Source: Micromonospora sp. HNM0581 (GTDB lineage: Bacteria; Actinomycetota; Actinomycetes; Mycobacteriales; Micromonosporaceae). Taken from it: 64,000 nucleotides of DNA. Under the pieces are notes generated by a model. It worked only from the letters and a program-made list of their open reading frames with translations. It was not told where the DNA came from and ran no database searches. Position numbers and translations under genes: made by a program. Every line of letters begins with the position of its first letter. The stretch's first letter is position 1. The DNA lies in the NCBI RefSeq assembly GCF_012726175.1, contig NZ_JAASAD010000004.1:124001-188000 (forward strand), in the 5' to 3' direction. Below, piece after piece: positions 9,064-18,428 of this stretch.

Positions 9064-10389
9064 TCACCGGATCAGGTCGAGCCCGACGTACGTGCGCTGG
9101 TGCGCTGGGAACTCCTCGTCCGTGTGCGGTGCGTAGATCCAGGTGCGCAGCGAGTCGGCCGCCGTGTCGATCTCGACGAGCCGCACCGGGTTGGTTCGGC
9201 GGGAGTGGAATGCCTGCAGGAAGGAGTAGATCTGGTTGCCGTGGACGCCGGTGTCCACCCGGGAGGCCGCCGTGCCGGTGTGACCGGAGAAGACAAACCG
9301 GACGTTGGGGTAGCGCCCCACCAGGTTGTCGAAGAGGTACTGCGGGCTGGTGGAGCCGTAACCGGCCGACTGACCGATCGCGCCGTCGCTTTCCAGGTAG
9401 TGGTGCGTGACGACCACGACGTTGTGTTGGGGGTGGGCGGCCACGACGGACTGCGCCCAGGCGACGGCGGCCCGGCGTGGCCACAGCTCCAGACTGAGCA
9501 CCAGCCAGCGCACTCCTCCGGCGACGTAGGTGGCGAAGGCGTTGTCCACCTTGCCGGCCTCGAACTGGCCGCCCACCTCCCCGAACCGCCTGGTCGTGAA
9601 GTATCTGTTGAACACGGCCGTGTCGCGTAGCAGTTGGCCGGCGGGACTGCGCAGTTCCCCGTTCGGGCCGGCTGCCTGGGTGTCGTGGTTACCGACGGCG
9701 AGGGTGTACGGCATACCGGCCGTCTCCAGCGGGCGCAGCGCGGCGCGGGCGCGTTCGTACTGCACGTGGTTGGGGGTGTCGTAGTTGACCACGTCACCCG
9801 AGTGCGTGACGAAACGCAGGTCGAGTGGCGTGCGCTGGGCCACCAGCCAGTCGACGCGCTGGCGCAGCCGGGTGTCGCCGGCGCTCAGGACCTCTTCCTG
9901 TGTGTCCGGTACCACGGCGAAGGTGAAGCGCGGGTCGACCGACGGTGGCGGCTGTGTCCGGACGTACCCCAGGTGTGCGTTACGGTCGCACACGCCGGTG
10001 TACCGGTCGTTGACGAGCTCGATGCGGACGTGGTGCAGGCCCTCGGGCAGCTCCCCTCCGACCGGGTAGCCGCCGTATTCGGTGGCGCTGCTGATGGTGA
10101 CCTCGCCGATCGGGTCGCCGCCCACCTTCACCCGTAGGGTCGGCCAGCCGTCACAGTGATCGCCGATGGCACCGACGACGAGTTGCCCGGCGCCCCGTAC
10201 GTCGATGGTGGCGTAGCTGGCGTTGTGCCACAGCGTGGCGTGGGTGCCAGACGACGGTCGGGGCGTGCCCGTGGCCGCTTGGATCGAGCCGTTGACCACG
10301 GTGAACGGTGACGCCGCGTGGGCCGCGCCAGCTGGTACGCCGACCGACAGTACGACCACCATCGCCAGGACCGCGCGAGTGATCCGCAT
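9064..10389 (-). CDS. Secreted calcineurin-like metallophosphoesterase with carbohydrate-binding-like domain
   Basis: The 441-residue precursor has a signal peptide (1-26, cleavage near AHA-AS). Residues about 28-143 form a beta-sandwich resembling calcium-dependent xylan-binding modules, with the tell-tale NDRYTGVCDRN near the end. The phosphoesterase domain (155-441) has all metal motifs: PDTQ (161-164), SGDVV (197-201), GNHD (233-236), THHYLES and SGHTG. It should act outside the cell on a phosphate ester; the extra module suggests tethering to a polysaccharide. A GGGAGG site precedes the ATG. Confidence 0.85.
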   Translation of the reverse strand: MRITRAVLAMVVVLSVGVPAGAAHAASPFTVVNGSIQAATGTPRPSSGTHATLWHNASYATIDVRGAGQLVVGAIGDHCDGWPTLRVKVGGDPIGEVTISSATEYGGYPVGGELPEGLHHVRIELVNDRYTGVCDRNAHLGYVRTQPPPSVDPRFTFAVVPDTQEEVLSAGDTRLRQRVDWLVAQRTPLDLRFVTHSGDVVNYDTPNHVQYERARAALRPLETAGMPYTLAVGNHDTQAAGPNGELRSPAGQLLRDTAVFNRYFTTRRFGEVGGQFEAGKVDNAFATYVAGGVRWLVLSLELWPRRAAVAWAQSVVAAHPQHNVVVVTHHYLESDGAIGQSAGYGSTSPQYLFDNLVGRYPNVRFVFSGHTGTAASRVDTGVHGNQIYSFLQAFHSRRTNPVRLVEIDTAADSLRTWIYAPHTDEEFPAHQRTYVGLDLIR

Positions 10390-10486
10390 GGATGTCCTCC
10401 CTGTGCACACACCTCCGGCAGTTACCGAACATCGGGATGCTAAGGCAGACCGACCGGACATTACGGCACGAGTACATCGACACGCA

Positions 10487-10513
10487 GTGACGTTTACATT
10501 GACGAAACGTGAC
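10487..10513. promoter_or_regulatory. Imperfect inverted repeat upstream of the phosphoesterase gene
   Basis: GTGACGTTT (10487-10495) and AAACGTGAC (10505-10513) are reverse complements at 8 of 9 positions with a nine-base spacer. The site lies between the glycerol kinase stop and the phosphoesterase start, about 100 bases from the latter, where an operator would be expected. It does not match the GTTCACC direct repeats of a PHO box. It could also be a weak terminator for glpK. Confidence 0.3.
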
Positions 10514-10532
10514 AGGTGGTGGGGTGGCCCGG

Positions 10533-12050
10533 TCAGCTGACGTCGACCCAGTCCAGCGTGCGTTGCACAGCCTTCCGCCAGCCGGCGTAGCCGGTCGCGC
10601 GCTGCTCGGGCGACCACGACGGTTGCCAACGCCGGCTCTCGTTCCAGTTCTCCCGCAGTTCGTCGGTGTCCCGCCAGAATCCGACGGCCAGCCCGGCGGC
10701 GTAGGCCGCGCCGAGGGCTGTGGTCTCGGCGACCACCGGACGACTCACCGGCACCCCGAGGATGTCCGCCTGCAACTGCATGCACAGGTCGTTGACGGTC
10801 ACACCGCCGTCGACCTTCAGGCACTCCAGGCGTACGCCCGAGTCCTGCGCCATGGCCTCGGCCACGTCACGACTCTGGTAGCAGATGGCCTCCAGGGCTG
10901 CCCGCGCGATGTGCGCGTCGGTGTTGTAGCGGGACAAGCCGACGATCGCGCCCCGGGCGTCGGAGCGCCAGTAGGGCGCGAAGAGACCGGAGAAGGCCGG
11001 CACGAAGTACACCCCGCCACTGTCGTCGACCTGGCGGGCGAGACTTTCGATCTGCGCCGCACTACTGATGATCTTGAGTTGGTCACGGAGCCACTGCACG
11101 GCCGATCCGGTGACGGCGATGGAACCCTCCAGCGCGTAGACCGGCGGCTGACCGGCGAACCGGTAGCACACCGTGGTGAGCAGCCCCGCCTCGGAGCGGA
11201 CGATCTCCGGCCCGGTGTTGAGCAGCATGAAGTTACCCGTGCCGTAGGTGTTCTTCGCCTCACCGGCAGCGAAGCAGACCTGCCCGACGGTGGCTGCCTG
11301 CTGGTCGCCGAGGTCCGCGGTGATTGGGACCGTGCCGGCGAACGGGCCGTTGGCCAGCGTGACGCCGTAGGCGCCCGGGTCGGACGACGGGACGATCCGG
11401 GGGAGCATGGCGCGGGGGATGCCGAAGATGGACAACAGCTCGTCGTCCCAGTCCAGGGACTCCAGGTTCATCAACATGGTCCGACTGGCATTCGTGGGGT
11501 CGGTGACGTGGGTGCCGCCGTCGACGCCACCGGTGAGGTGCCACAGCAACCAGGTGTCGGTGTTGCCGAAGATCGCTTCACCACGTTCGGCGGCCACCCG
11601 CACCCCGTCGACGTTCTCCAGGATCCACTGGATCTTGCCCCCGGAGAAGTACGTCGCCGGCGGCAGGCCGGCCCGACGCCGGATGGCCTCGCCCCGCCCG
11701 TCACGTTCCAGTGCCGAAGCGATCCGATCGGTCCGGGTGTCCTGCCAGACGATGGCGTTGTAGTACGGCCGGCCGGTGCGCCGGTTCCACACGACGGTCG
11801 TCTCCCGCTGATTGGTGATACCGAGGGCTGCCAGGTCACCCGCGGCCAGGCTGTGCGTGTTCAGCGCCGTACGCACCACCGTCTGGGTGCGTTCCCAGAT
11901 CTCCAGCGGGTTGTGCTCGACCCAGCCCGCCCGCGGCAGGATCTGCTGGTGTTGGAGTTGGTGGCGGCCGACCTCGTTGCCAGCATGGTCAAAAATCATG
12001 AACCGGGTGCTGGTGGTGCCCTGATCCACGGCGCCGACGAAATCAGCCAT
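10533..12050 (-). CDS. glpK: Glycerol kinase
   Basis: The enzyme phosphorylates glycerol to sn-glycerol 3-phosphate in the cytoplasm. At 505 residues it has family length and the FGGY layout: the phosphate loop DQGTTSTR (9-16), [34 protein letters not shown], the [11 protein letters not shown] nucleotide region and a C-terminal [16 protein letters not shown]. The ATG follows GAGGAGAA by four bases. The sequence continues open far upstream in this phase, but that part is antisense shadow. No glpF or glpD is next to it, so the uptake partner is elsewhere. Confidence 0.95.
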   Translation of the reverse strand: MADFVGAVDQGTTSTRFMIFDHAGNEVGRHQLQHQQILPRAGWVEHNPLEIWERTQTVVRTALNTHSLAAGDLAALGITNQRETTVVWNRRTGRPYYNAIVWQDTRTDRIASALERDGRGEAIRRRAGLPPATYFSGGKIQWILENVDGVRVAAERGEAIFGNTDTWLLWHLTGGVDGGTHVTDPTNASRTMLMNLESLDWDDELLSIFGIPRAMLPRIVPSSDPGAYGVTLANGPFAGTVPITADLGDQQAATVGQVCFAAGEAKNTYGTGNFMLLNTGPEIVRSEAGLLTTVCYRFAGQPPVYALEGSIAVTGSAVQWLRDQLKIISSAAQIESLARQVDDSGGVYFVPAFSGLFAPYWRSDARGAIVGLSRYNTDAHIARAALEAICYQSRDVAEAMAQDSGVRLECLKVDGGVTVNDLCMQLQADILGVPVSRPVVAETTALGAAYAAGLAVGFWRDTDELRENWNESRRWQPSWSPEQRATGYAGWRKAVQRTLDWVDVS

Positions 12051-12270
12051 GCGGTTCTCCTCGTCCTGGTCCTCACTGCGGTACGGCCTCGGGGTAGATC
12101 CTTCCCGATCTCCACACCGCTCACCACGGACAGCTGGCGCTTTGCGACGACGCGACGAACCCGCCAAGCGCCGACCGGCACCGGATGGGTCGGCCGGCAA
12201 GAGGCCCGGTACCGTTCGGCAGACCACCGACGGGTCGCCGCTGGCGGCGACCGGGACCAGGAGGACAGCC

Positions 12271-13143
12271 ATGCGGTTGGATCTACGCGACCGGACCGTC
12301 CTGATCACCGGAGCGGCACGGGGAATCGGTGCCCAGCTGGCCCGGGCAGCCGCGGCCCGGGGAGCCCGAGTCGCTCTGGTCGGTCGGGAACCGGTGCTGT
12401 TGCAGCAGGTCGCCGCCGAGGTGGAGGGGCACTGGTACGAGTGCGACGTCACCGACCAGGCCGGGGTGGACGACGCAGTCGCCTCGACCCTGCAACGCTT
12501 CGGCGCCATCGACGTGGTGGTGGCCAACGCCGGTATCGCCAACATCGGCACCGTGTCCACCGGTGCGGTCGACGCCCTGGCCCGCACCATCGAGGTGAAT
12601 CTGACAGGTGTGGTCCGTACGGTGAGCGCGACACTGCCACACGTACGCGCAGCCCGGGGCCATGTCCTGCTGGTCTCGTCGGCGGCTGCCTTCGCCGCCA
12701 TGCCGGGGATGGCGGCGTACTGCGCATCGAAGGCCGGGGTCGAGCAGTTCGGCAACGTGCTGCGGCTGGAGAACCGCCGGCAGGGACTGACCGTGGGCAC
12801 CGCGCACCCGAGCTGGATCGACACCGACCTGGTACGCGACCTCCGCGACGACCTCGACTCGTTCCGCACCGCGCAGCGCAGGCTGCCCTGGCCGCTGAAC
12901 AGTGTGGTCAGCGTCGAGCAGTGCGCCGAGGCGCTGCTGCGCGGCATCGAGGACCGACGACGCAAGGTGTACGTGCCGCGGTCCATCGCCGTGGTCCAGG
13001 CGCTACGCCCGGTGCTGCTCAGCGGGTTCGCCGACCGGCTGGTCGACCGGTTCGGCGGCACGGAACTGGCCGAGCGGATGGAGGCGGAGGCACCCCGCCT
13101 CGGCCGGTCCTTCGGCCGGTCGTCGGCGGAGGCCGGGCGGTAG
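12271..13143 (+). CDS. Short-chain dehydrogenase/reductase
   Basis: This 290-residue Rossmann-fold oxidoreductase has the cofactor motif TGAARGIG (13-20), the NAG motif (ANAGIA, 86-91), catalytic Ser136/137, Tyr150 and Lys154 (YCASK). The segment following the catalytic Lys ([12 protein letters not shown]) is of the ketoacyl-reductase-like type. A C-terminal extension of about 40 basic and acidic residues is longer than in simple SDRs. An AGGAGG ribosome site precedes the ATG. It is divergent from glpK with a 220-bp spacer; the substrate cannot be told. Confidence 0.85.
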   Translation: MRLDLRDRTVLITGAARGIGAQLARAAAARGARVALVGREPVLLQQVAAEVEGHWYECDVTDQAGVDDAVASTLQRFGAIDVVVANAGIANIGTVSTGAVDALARTIEVNLTGVVRTVSATLPHVRAARGHVLLVSSAAAFAAMPGMAAYCASKAGVEQFGNVLRLENRRQGLTVGTAHPSWIDTDLVRDLRDDLDSFRTAQRRLPWPLNSVVSVEQCAEALLRGIEDRRRKVYVPRSIAVVQALRPVLLSGFADRLVDRFGGTELAERMEAEAPRLGRSFGRSSAEAGR

Positions 13144-13153
13144 CGCCCGGATG

Positions 13154-13169
13154 TTTGCCCCTTGGCAAA
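13154..13169. promoter_or_regulatory. Short palindrome before the anti-sigma-like gene
   Basis: TTTGCC and GGCAAA form perfect six-base arms around CCTT. The site lies ten bases after the SDR stop and about 25 bases upstream of a TAATCT -10 hexamer (13194-13199), so it is placed like an operator. A very short terminator stem is the alternative. Confidence 0.35.
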
Positions 13170-13205
13170 GGTCGCGGATGCACGAGGACGACGTAATCTG
13201 CCTGC

Positions 13206-13664
13206 ATGAACAACCTCGGCCCGCCGGATTCCTGGGACTCCCACGGCCCGGCCCCCGGCGACGGCGAGGCGACCCCACTGCTGTCCGAGTCGTTCACCGC
13301 ACAGACCGTCACGGCGCTGCGGCACCTGCTCACCGCCCGGGTGAGCGCCGCCGGTCTCACCGGCGACGTGGCCGAGGATCTGGTCCTCGCCGTGCACGAA
13401 CTGGTCACCAACGCAGTGCTGCACGGTGGGGGCCGAGGGCGCCTCGACGTTTTCCGGCGTGCCGACCTGCTGGTCTGTGAGGTCACCGATCACGGGGACG
13501 TACGCGGCGGGGACCTGCCGATGAATCTACCGGCAACGAACACCCCTGGCGGCCGGGGCCTCTGGCTCGCCCATCACCTGACCGGGGCGCTGACGATCAC
13601 CCGCCGCCCTGACGGTCTGACCGCGACCGTCACCGCTCACCTGCGTGGGGAACCGACCGGCTGA
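13206..13664 (+). CDS. HATPase_c protein, RsbW/anti-sigma-type
   Basis: This 152-residue single-domain GHKL ATPase has the N-box [15 protein letters not shown] (near 62-76) and the G-box [11 protein letters not shown] (near 116-126). Stand-alone ATPases of this kind in actinobacteria usually phosphorylate or bind anti-anti-sigma factors to control alternative sigma factors. No sigma factor or STAS partner is adjacent. A TAATCT hexamer ends six bases before the ATG, with no ribosome site, so the transcript is probably leaderless. Confidence 0.8.
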   Translation: MNNLGPPDSWDSHGPAPGDGEATPLLSESFTAQTVTALRHLLTARVSAAGLTGDVAEDLVLAVHELVTNAVLHGGGRGRLDVFRRADLLVCEVTDHGDVRGGDLPMNLPATNTPGGRGLWLAHHLTGALTITRRPDGLTATVTAHLRGEPTG

Positions 13665-13732
13665 TCCACGCCGGAAGGTGAACCAGTCGCCACAGAACAG
13701 CACCAGAACGGATCTAAGCCACTAGCATCACG

Positions 13733-14275
13733 ATGGTGGAGGAGTTCGACAGGCGTCCCGCCGCCGGCTCGGGCCAGTCCGATATCAGCTCCCGTCGGCC
13801 GGCAGGGCCCCCAGACGGCGCCGAGATACCGCAGGCGGTGCGCGACTTCTTCGACGGTCTCGCCGAGGGTGGAGGGCGGATACTCCGCAACGTCTCCGGC
13901 ACCGTTCGTTTCGACCTGGAATACCCGGGCCGGGTCGACCACTGGCTGGTGAGCATCGACCAGGGACGGGTCACGGTGTCGTGTGACGGTGTGGTCGACG
14001 CGGACACGGTGATCTACGCCGACGCGCGGCTCTTCCTCCGGATGGCCCGTGGTGAGCTCAAACCCCTGCCCGCCTGGCTGCGCAACGACTTCACCGCCGA
14101 TGGCGAGTTCCGTTTCGTCATCATGCTGGAACGGATGTTCGCGCCACCGCCCGACGGCCACCATCCCCGCGAAGTGGCCGCCCGCGGACGCAACCGGGCG
14201 CTGGCCGAATCCCGACCGTCACCGTCGTCGCCGGGCAAGACGGTACCTCCGGCCGGCGGCGGAGAGCACCGGTGA
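13733..14275 (+). CDS. SCP2 sterol-binding-like protein
   Basis: The 180-residue protein has a central alpha/beta region (about 35-135) matching SCP2-like domains: TVRFDLEYPGRVDHWLVSID, then CDGVVDADTVIYADARLFLRMARGE, where a hydrophobic pocket would form. The N- and C-terminal 35-45 residues are low-complexity, Pro/Arg-rich tails. A TAGCAT hexamer ends four bases before the ATG (leaderless type). Its GTGA overlap with the next gene indicates coupling with the debranching enzyme, an unusual pairing for which no role is clear. Confidence 0.7.
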   Translation: MVEEFDRRPAAGSGQSDISSRRPAGPPDGAEIPQAVRDFFDGLAEGGGRILRNVSGTVRFDLEYPGRVDHWLVSIDQGRVTVSCDGVVDADTVIYADARLFLRMARGELKPLPAWLRNDFTADGEFRFVIMLERMFAPPPDGHHPREVAARGRNRALAESRPSPSSPGKTVPPAGGGEHR

Positions 14276-16353
14276 GGAAGCTAGTCCGCATCCTCGACGG
14301 CAACATCTTCGCGTTGAGCGAAGACAACGGTGACATGGTCTTCAGCCCCAAGAATCCAAGTGGCTTCTTCGCCTTCGACACCCGCTTCCTGTCGACCTGG
14401 CGGCTCAGTCTCGACGGGGAGCGGCTACACCCACTTGCCGTGCACGAACCGAGCTACTACGAGATCCGTTTCTTCCTCGTCCCCGGCCATCCGACCCACT
14501 ACGTCGACGCGAAGGTCTCGGTGATCCGAGACCGGTGGATCTCCGACAGTGCCTTCCTGGAACGACTCACCGTACTCAACCACACGAACACCGCCGTGGA
14601 ATACGTCATGCGCATCGACGTGGACAGCGACTTCGCCCCGGTCTACGACGTGATCTGGCCGCACGGGTCCGCCCTGCGCGGCTACCGCGAGGTGTCGAGC
14701 GAAGGTCTTCGACTCGGTTACCGGCGGGAGAAGTTCCACCGGGTCGCCGAAATCTCGGCAAGCGAACCGGCAGTGTTCGACGAACGGGGACTGACCTTCC
14801 GGATCCAGGTCGAGCGGCAGGGCCGATGGAGCACCACGCTGCGGGTGAAGGGACAGGTGCTGCGTCCGGACGGCGCGGACGTCCGGGACCGGCTACGGCA
14901 CCCGCACGGCAACCTGGACGCCGCGTTGCGCCAGGACCTGAGAGAGTGGATCTCCGAAGCCCCCCGGCTGCACTGCGACTGGGAGTCCTTGTGCACGACA
15001 TACCAGCGAGGGCTGGTGGATCTGGCCGGTCTACGCTTCTCTCCGCTGGCGCTACCCGACGAAACCATGCTCGCCGCCGGGCTGCCCTGGTCGGCCACCA
15101 TCATCGGCCGCGACAACATCCTCGCCTGTTACCAGACACTGCCCTTCGTACCCCGGATGGCGGCCACGACACTACGCCTGCTGGCGCTGGACCAGGGCAC
15201 CGTGCTCGACGACTTCCGGGACGAGGAACCCGGCAAGATCCTCAATGAGTTCCGGTACGGGGAGATGGCCGCCTTCGAACATCGTCCCCAGTCCCCGTAC
15301 TACGGCGGAGCCGATGTCACGCCCCTGTTCATCGTGCTACTCGACGAGTACGAGCGTTGGACCGGCGACGCCGCGTTGGTGCGGGCTCTGGAGGACTCCG
15401 CCCGCGCCGCACTGCGCTGGATCGACGAATTCGGCGACCTGCGCGGAGACGGCTACCTCTGGTACCAGCCACGTAACGACGAGAGCGGGGCGCAGAACCA
15501 CTGCTGGAAGGACACCCCGGAAGCGATCTGCTACCGGGACGGCCGGCTGCCGGGGCTGCCCCGCGCCACCTGTGAGCTACAGGGCTACGCGTACGACGCC
15601 AAGCGGCGTGGGGCCCGACTGGCCCGCGAGTTCTGGGGCGACCCGGCGTACGCCGATCGCCTGGAACGAGAGGCCGACGAGCTCAAACAGCGGTTCAACC
15701 GGGACTTCTGGATCGACGGGGACGGGTACTTCGCGCTGGCGCTCGGCCCCGACGGCGATCAGGTGGACGCACTTGCCTCGAACATGGGGCACCTGCTGTG
15801 GAGCGGCATCGTGGACCACTCCCGGGCGGCCACCGTCGCCGACCACCTGCTCGGTCCACGGCTCTTCTCCGGCTGGGGGGTACGGACGCTGGCGACCGGA
15901 CAGACCAGCTACAACCCGCTCGGCTACCACCTGGGTACGGTGTGGCCCTTCGACAACGCACTCATCGCCTGCGGGCTGCGCCACTACGGTCTCGCCCACC
16001 ACGCGGGAATCATCGCCGAGGCCATCATCGAAGCGTCCCAGCACTTCGCCGGTCGGGTCCCCGAGGCGTTCGCCGGCTACGACCGCGACCTGACCCGCTA
16101 CCCGGTGCCGTACCCGGCCGCGAACAGCCCCCAGGCGTCCGCTACCGGCGCCACGTTCCTGCTGCTACGTTGCCTGCTCGGCCTGGAGCCGTACGGCGAA
16201 CACCTGGTGGTGCACCCGGCGGTCCCGGCCCGTTTCGGCCGGATCGAGCTGCTGGACATCCCCGGCCGCTGGGGGCGCAAGGACGCGATCGGCAACGCAC
16301 GCGTCGACACGCCGGCAGCTCCCGGTGACCAACGGTGGCCAGCTGCGGGATGA
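14272..16353 (+). CDS. Amylo-alpha-1,6-glucosidase / glycogen debranching-type enzyme
   Basis: The 693-residue protein has an N-terminal beta-sandwich of the bacterial debranching-enzyme type (about 1-230: [25 protein letters not shown]) and a C-terminal alpha/alpha-barrel (about 270-690) with [26 protein letters not shown] and [17 protein letters not shown]. It should trim alpha-linked glucan branches or related saccharides in the cytoplasm; no signal peptide is visible. The start overlaps the upstream SCP2-like gene by four bases. The linkage acted on cannot be fixed from sequence. Confidence 0.88.
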   Translation: MRKLVRILDGNIFALSEDNGDMVFSPKNPSGFFAFDTRFLSTWRLSLDGERLHPLAVHEPSYYEIRFFLVPGHPTHYVDAKVSVIRDRWISDSAFLERLTVLNHTNTAVEYVMRIDVDSDFAPVYDVIWPHGSALRGYREVSSEGLRLGYRREKFHRVAEISASEPAVFDERGLTFRIQVERQGRWSTTLRVKGQVLRPDGADVRDRLRHPHGNLDAALRQDLREWISEAPRLHCDWESLCTTYQRGLVDLAGLRFSPLALPDETMLAAGLPWSATIIGRDNILACYQTLPFVPRMAATTLRLLALDQGTVLDDFRDEEPGKILNEFRYGEMAAFEHRPQSPYYGGADVTPLFIVLLDEYERWTGDAALVRALEDSARAALRWIDEFGDLRGDGYLWYQPRNDESGAQNHCWKDTPEAICYRDGRLPGLPRATCELQGYAYDAKRRGARLAREFWGDPAYADRLEREADELKQRFNRDFWIDGDGYFALALGPDGDQVDALASNMGHLLWSGIVDHSRAATVADHLLGPRLFSGWGVRTLATGQTSYNPLGYHLGTVWPFDNALIACGLRHYGLAHHAGIIAEAIIEASQHFAGRVPEAFAGYDRDLTRYPVPYPAANSPQASATGATFLLLRCLLGLEPYGEHLVVHPAVPARFGRIELLDIPGRWGRKDAIGNARVDTPAAPGDQRWPAAG

Positions 16354-16388
16354 GCGGCGGGACGTCCAGCGCGGCTATCCTTCCGCAG

Positions 16389-16880
16389 ATGGGCACCTCC
16401 CCCAGCACCGAGCGGACGCTCGTCGCGTCGAACCGTCGAGCCCGCCACGACTACACAATGCTCAAGACGTACGAGGCTGGCATCGTGCTCGCCGGCACCG
16501 AAGTCAAATCGCTGCGGGCGGGTCGCGTCTCACTGGTGGACGCCTTCGCGCAGGAACACGACGGCGAGATCATGCTGTACGGCCTGCACATCGCCGAGTA
16601 CGGCTACGGCAGCTGGACCAACCACGCCCCCCGGCGCACCCGCAAGCTGCTGCTGCGCCGGGTCGAGATCGCCCGGATCCTCGACCGGACCCGCGAAGGC
16701 GGGATCACCCTGGTGCCGCTGTCGATGTACTTCACCGGCGGCTGGGCGAAGGTCGAGCTGGCGCTGGCCAGGGGACGCCGGTCGTACGACAAGCGGCAGG
16801 TGCTCGCCGAACGCGACTCGAACCGGGAGATCGCCCGTGAGCTGGGCCGGCGGCTCAAGGGCCGCCCGAACCGAGGCTGA
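16389..16880 (+). CDS. smpB: SsrA-binding protein SmpB
   Basis: SmpB binds tmRNA and delivers it to stalled ribosomes. The 163-residue product has the OB-fold core [26 protein letters not shown] (here [18 protein letters not shown]), [11 protein letters not shown] and the C-terminal [11 protein letters not shown] tail. The ATG at 16389 is favoured over an earlier in-frame ATG at 16335: it gives normal length and lies seven bases after a TATCCT hexamer (leaderless type). No ssrA tmRNA gene is recognisable next to it. Confidence 0.95.
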   Translation: MGTSPSTERTLVASNRRARHDYTMLKTYEAGIVLAGTEVKSLRAGRVSLVDAFAQEHDGEIMLYGLHIAEYGYGSWTNHAPRRTRKLLLRRVEIARILDRTREGGITLVPLSMYFTGGWAKVELALARGRRSYDKRQVLAERDSNREIARELGRRLKGRPNRG

Positions 16881-16919
16881 GCCGTGACTCATGACCGGAT
16901 CGTGCCGACCACGGACCGC

Positions 16920-17333
16920 TCAGCTGGCAAGCAGGTCGGCGTGGGCCGCGCGTAACCGGGTCAGCGCCGGATCGGTGCCCGGCGGAAAACGGCGATCCAA
17001 CTCGGCCCAAACCTCGGCGAGTGCCGTGGTCACCGACCGCAGCTCGGCGGCGTGCCGGCGCCCACTCCGCTGCCGCTGGGCGTCCAGACGCCGCGACCAG
17101 CCGGCAGTGACCTCGGCCAGCCGGCCGGCGTCGGCACGGGCCTGCGCGGCGGTGCGGGCGGCCGACGCCGGCACGATCGCCGCCACCGGACGTGGATCAC
17201 CGTCGCGGGTGACGACCGTGACGGTGTCGGTCAGTTCCGCCATGGCGACAAGTTGGCTGAGTCGGGTGCGCGCCTCGCGGAGAGGCAACGAGCGCGCCTG
17301 ATCGTTTCGCGGAGTGAGGGCGGGGACAGCCAT
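16920..17333 (-). CDS. Phd/YefM-type antitoxin-like protein, no toxin adjacent
   Basis: The first 50 residues match the Phd/YefM fold: LREARTRLSQLVAMAE, then VTVVTRDGDPRPVAAIVP, which in antitoxins forms the DNA-binding dimer. The remaining 85 residues are an Arg/Ala-rich helical tail that would be the toxin-neutralising part. No RelE, Doc or PIN toxin lies on either side: smpB is convergent and an MHYT gene is upstream. It may be an orphan antitoxin or a DNA-binding regulator. Confidence 0.65.
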   Translation of the reverse strand: MAVPALTPRNDQARSLPLREARTRLSQLVAMAELTDTVTVVTRDGDPRPVAAIVPASAARTAAQARADAGRLAEVTAGWSRRLDAQRQRSGRRHAAELRSVTTALAEVWAELDRRFPPGTDPALTRLRAAHADLLAS

Positions 17334-17374
17334 GAATACATGGTCGGTGTCGGGTACGACACTTTCCGCGATCG

Positions 17375-18256
17375 TCAGCGTGACGGATGGTCCCGACGCG
17401 AGGGGAACTGCGCGCCGGGCCGGGCCAGCAGCGACTGGGCGCGCAGGCCCACCGGATCGGGGGCGCCGACCTCGGGCGCGGGTACGGCCAGCGCCGACTG
17501 CGGGTCTGGGTACCCGAACGCCGGCCGGTCGTCGCCGGTAGGCGCGGCGAGCAGCGCGTACACCAGGCCGACCACACCAAAGATGACGAGCAGCACGATC
17601 GGGATCAGCAACGTGCCGACACCAGCCCCGGTGGTCTCACCGCGTTCCTCGTGCAGGTGCACCGACAGGGCACTCATCCCGGTGAAGTGCATCCCGTTCA
17701 CCGCCACCCCCATCACCAGCGCCGAAGCGAGAATCGCCGCCCCCCTGCGGACGGTCACCGCGAGCCAGAGTGCGATGGTCGCCGCGACCACCGCGATCAG
17801 TATCGACAGCCCGACCCGGAGGTCGTCGTAGAGCAATCGGCCGTCCAGCCGCATCGCGGCCATACCCATGTAGTGCATCGCCGCCACCCCGGAACCAGTG
17901 AACAGGCCACCACCGAGAATCCGCCACACCGAAAGCCCGCCGGTACCCACGATCGCCAACCCGATGCCGACCGCCAGCACCGCGATCAGCGCACTGGCCA
18001 CGGTGATCGGCACGTCGTACCGGATGCGGGAACCGGACACGGCGAACCCCATCATTGCCATGAAGTGCATGGTCCAGATCGCGGTGCCACCCAACGCCCA
18101 GGCAGACAGCGAACCCCACCACAATTTCTGTCCCGTACTGGTGGACGTACGAACGAGACCGGCACAGACCAGCCCCAGTATCGAACCGAGCACCGACAGC
18201 GCGTAGCTGAGCGCCGGTGTGATCCAGCCATACTCGAAATGATTGATCTCCGCCAC
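17375..18256 (-). CDS. MHYT-domain integral membrane sensor
   Basis: The 293-residue protein has about seven transmembrane segments carrying three copies of the MHYT signature: WTMHFMAMMGF, AAMHYMGMAAM and NGMHFTGMSAL. MHYT domains are proposed to bind copper and sense O2, CO or NO at the membrane. No GGDEF, EAL or kinase output domain follows, only a 70-residue Pro/Ala-rich cytoplasmic tail. I start it at the GTG at 18256 because GGGGGGAGC lies five bases before it; a GTG 39 bases further upstream is the alternative. Confidence 0.85.
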   Translation of the reverse strand: MAEINHFEYGWITPALSYALSVLGSILGLVCAGLVRTSTSTGQKLWWGSLSAWALGGTAIWTMHFMAMMGFAVSGSRIRYDVPITVASALIAVLAVGIGLAIVGTGGLSVWRILGGGLFTGSGVAAMHYMGMAAMRLDGRLLYDDLRVGLSILIAVVAATIALWLAVTVRRGAAILASALVMGVAVNGMHFTGMSALSVHLHEERGETTGAGVGTLLIPIVLLVIFGVVGLVYALLAAPTGDDRPAFGYPDPQSALAVPAPEVGAPDPVGLRAQSLLARPGAQFPSRRDHPSR

Positions 18257-18428
18257 GTGGGCTCCCCCCAGAGCTGCTACCGACGCGTAGGACACACGCC
18301 GATAACATGATCCGGGACCCTCTCACCAGGCACAACACCGCACCCTGGTAATTTTGCGCAGGTCACGCCGCAGCAACGTCCGCCACCCTGAGGCGTCGGC
18401 TGCGGCGCGGGACCCGGGAGACGCCGGA

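Noticed and set aside
12136..12172. GGCGCTT/AAGCGCC inverted pair in the glpK-SDR gap
   Set aside because: Arms are only seven bases with a 23-base spacer, expected by chance at this GC content.
10509..13196. Plus-strand open frame spanning glpK and the SDR
   Set aside because: Antisense to glpK and out of frame with the SDR; no motifs.
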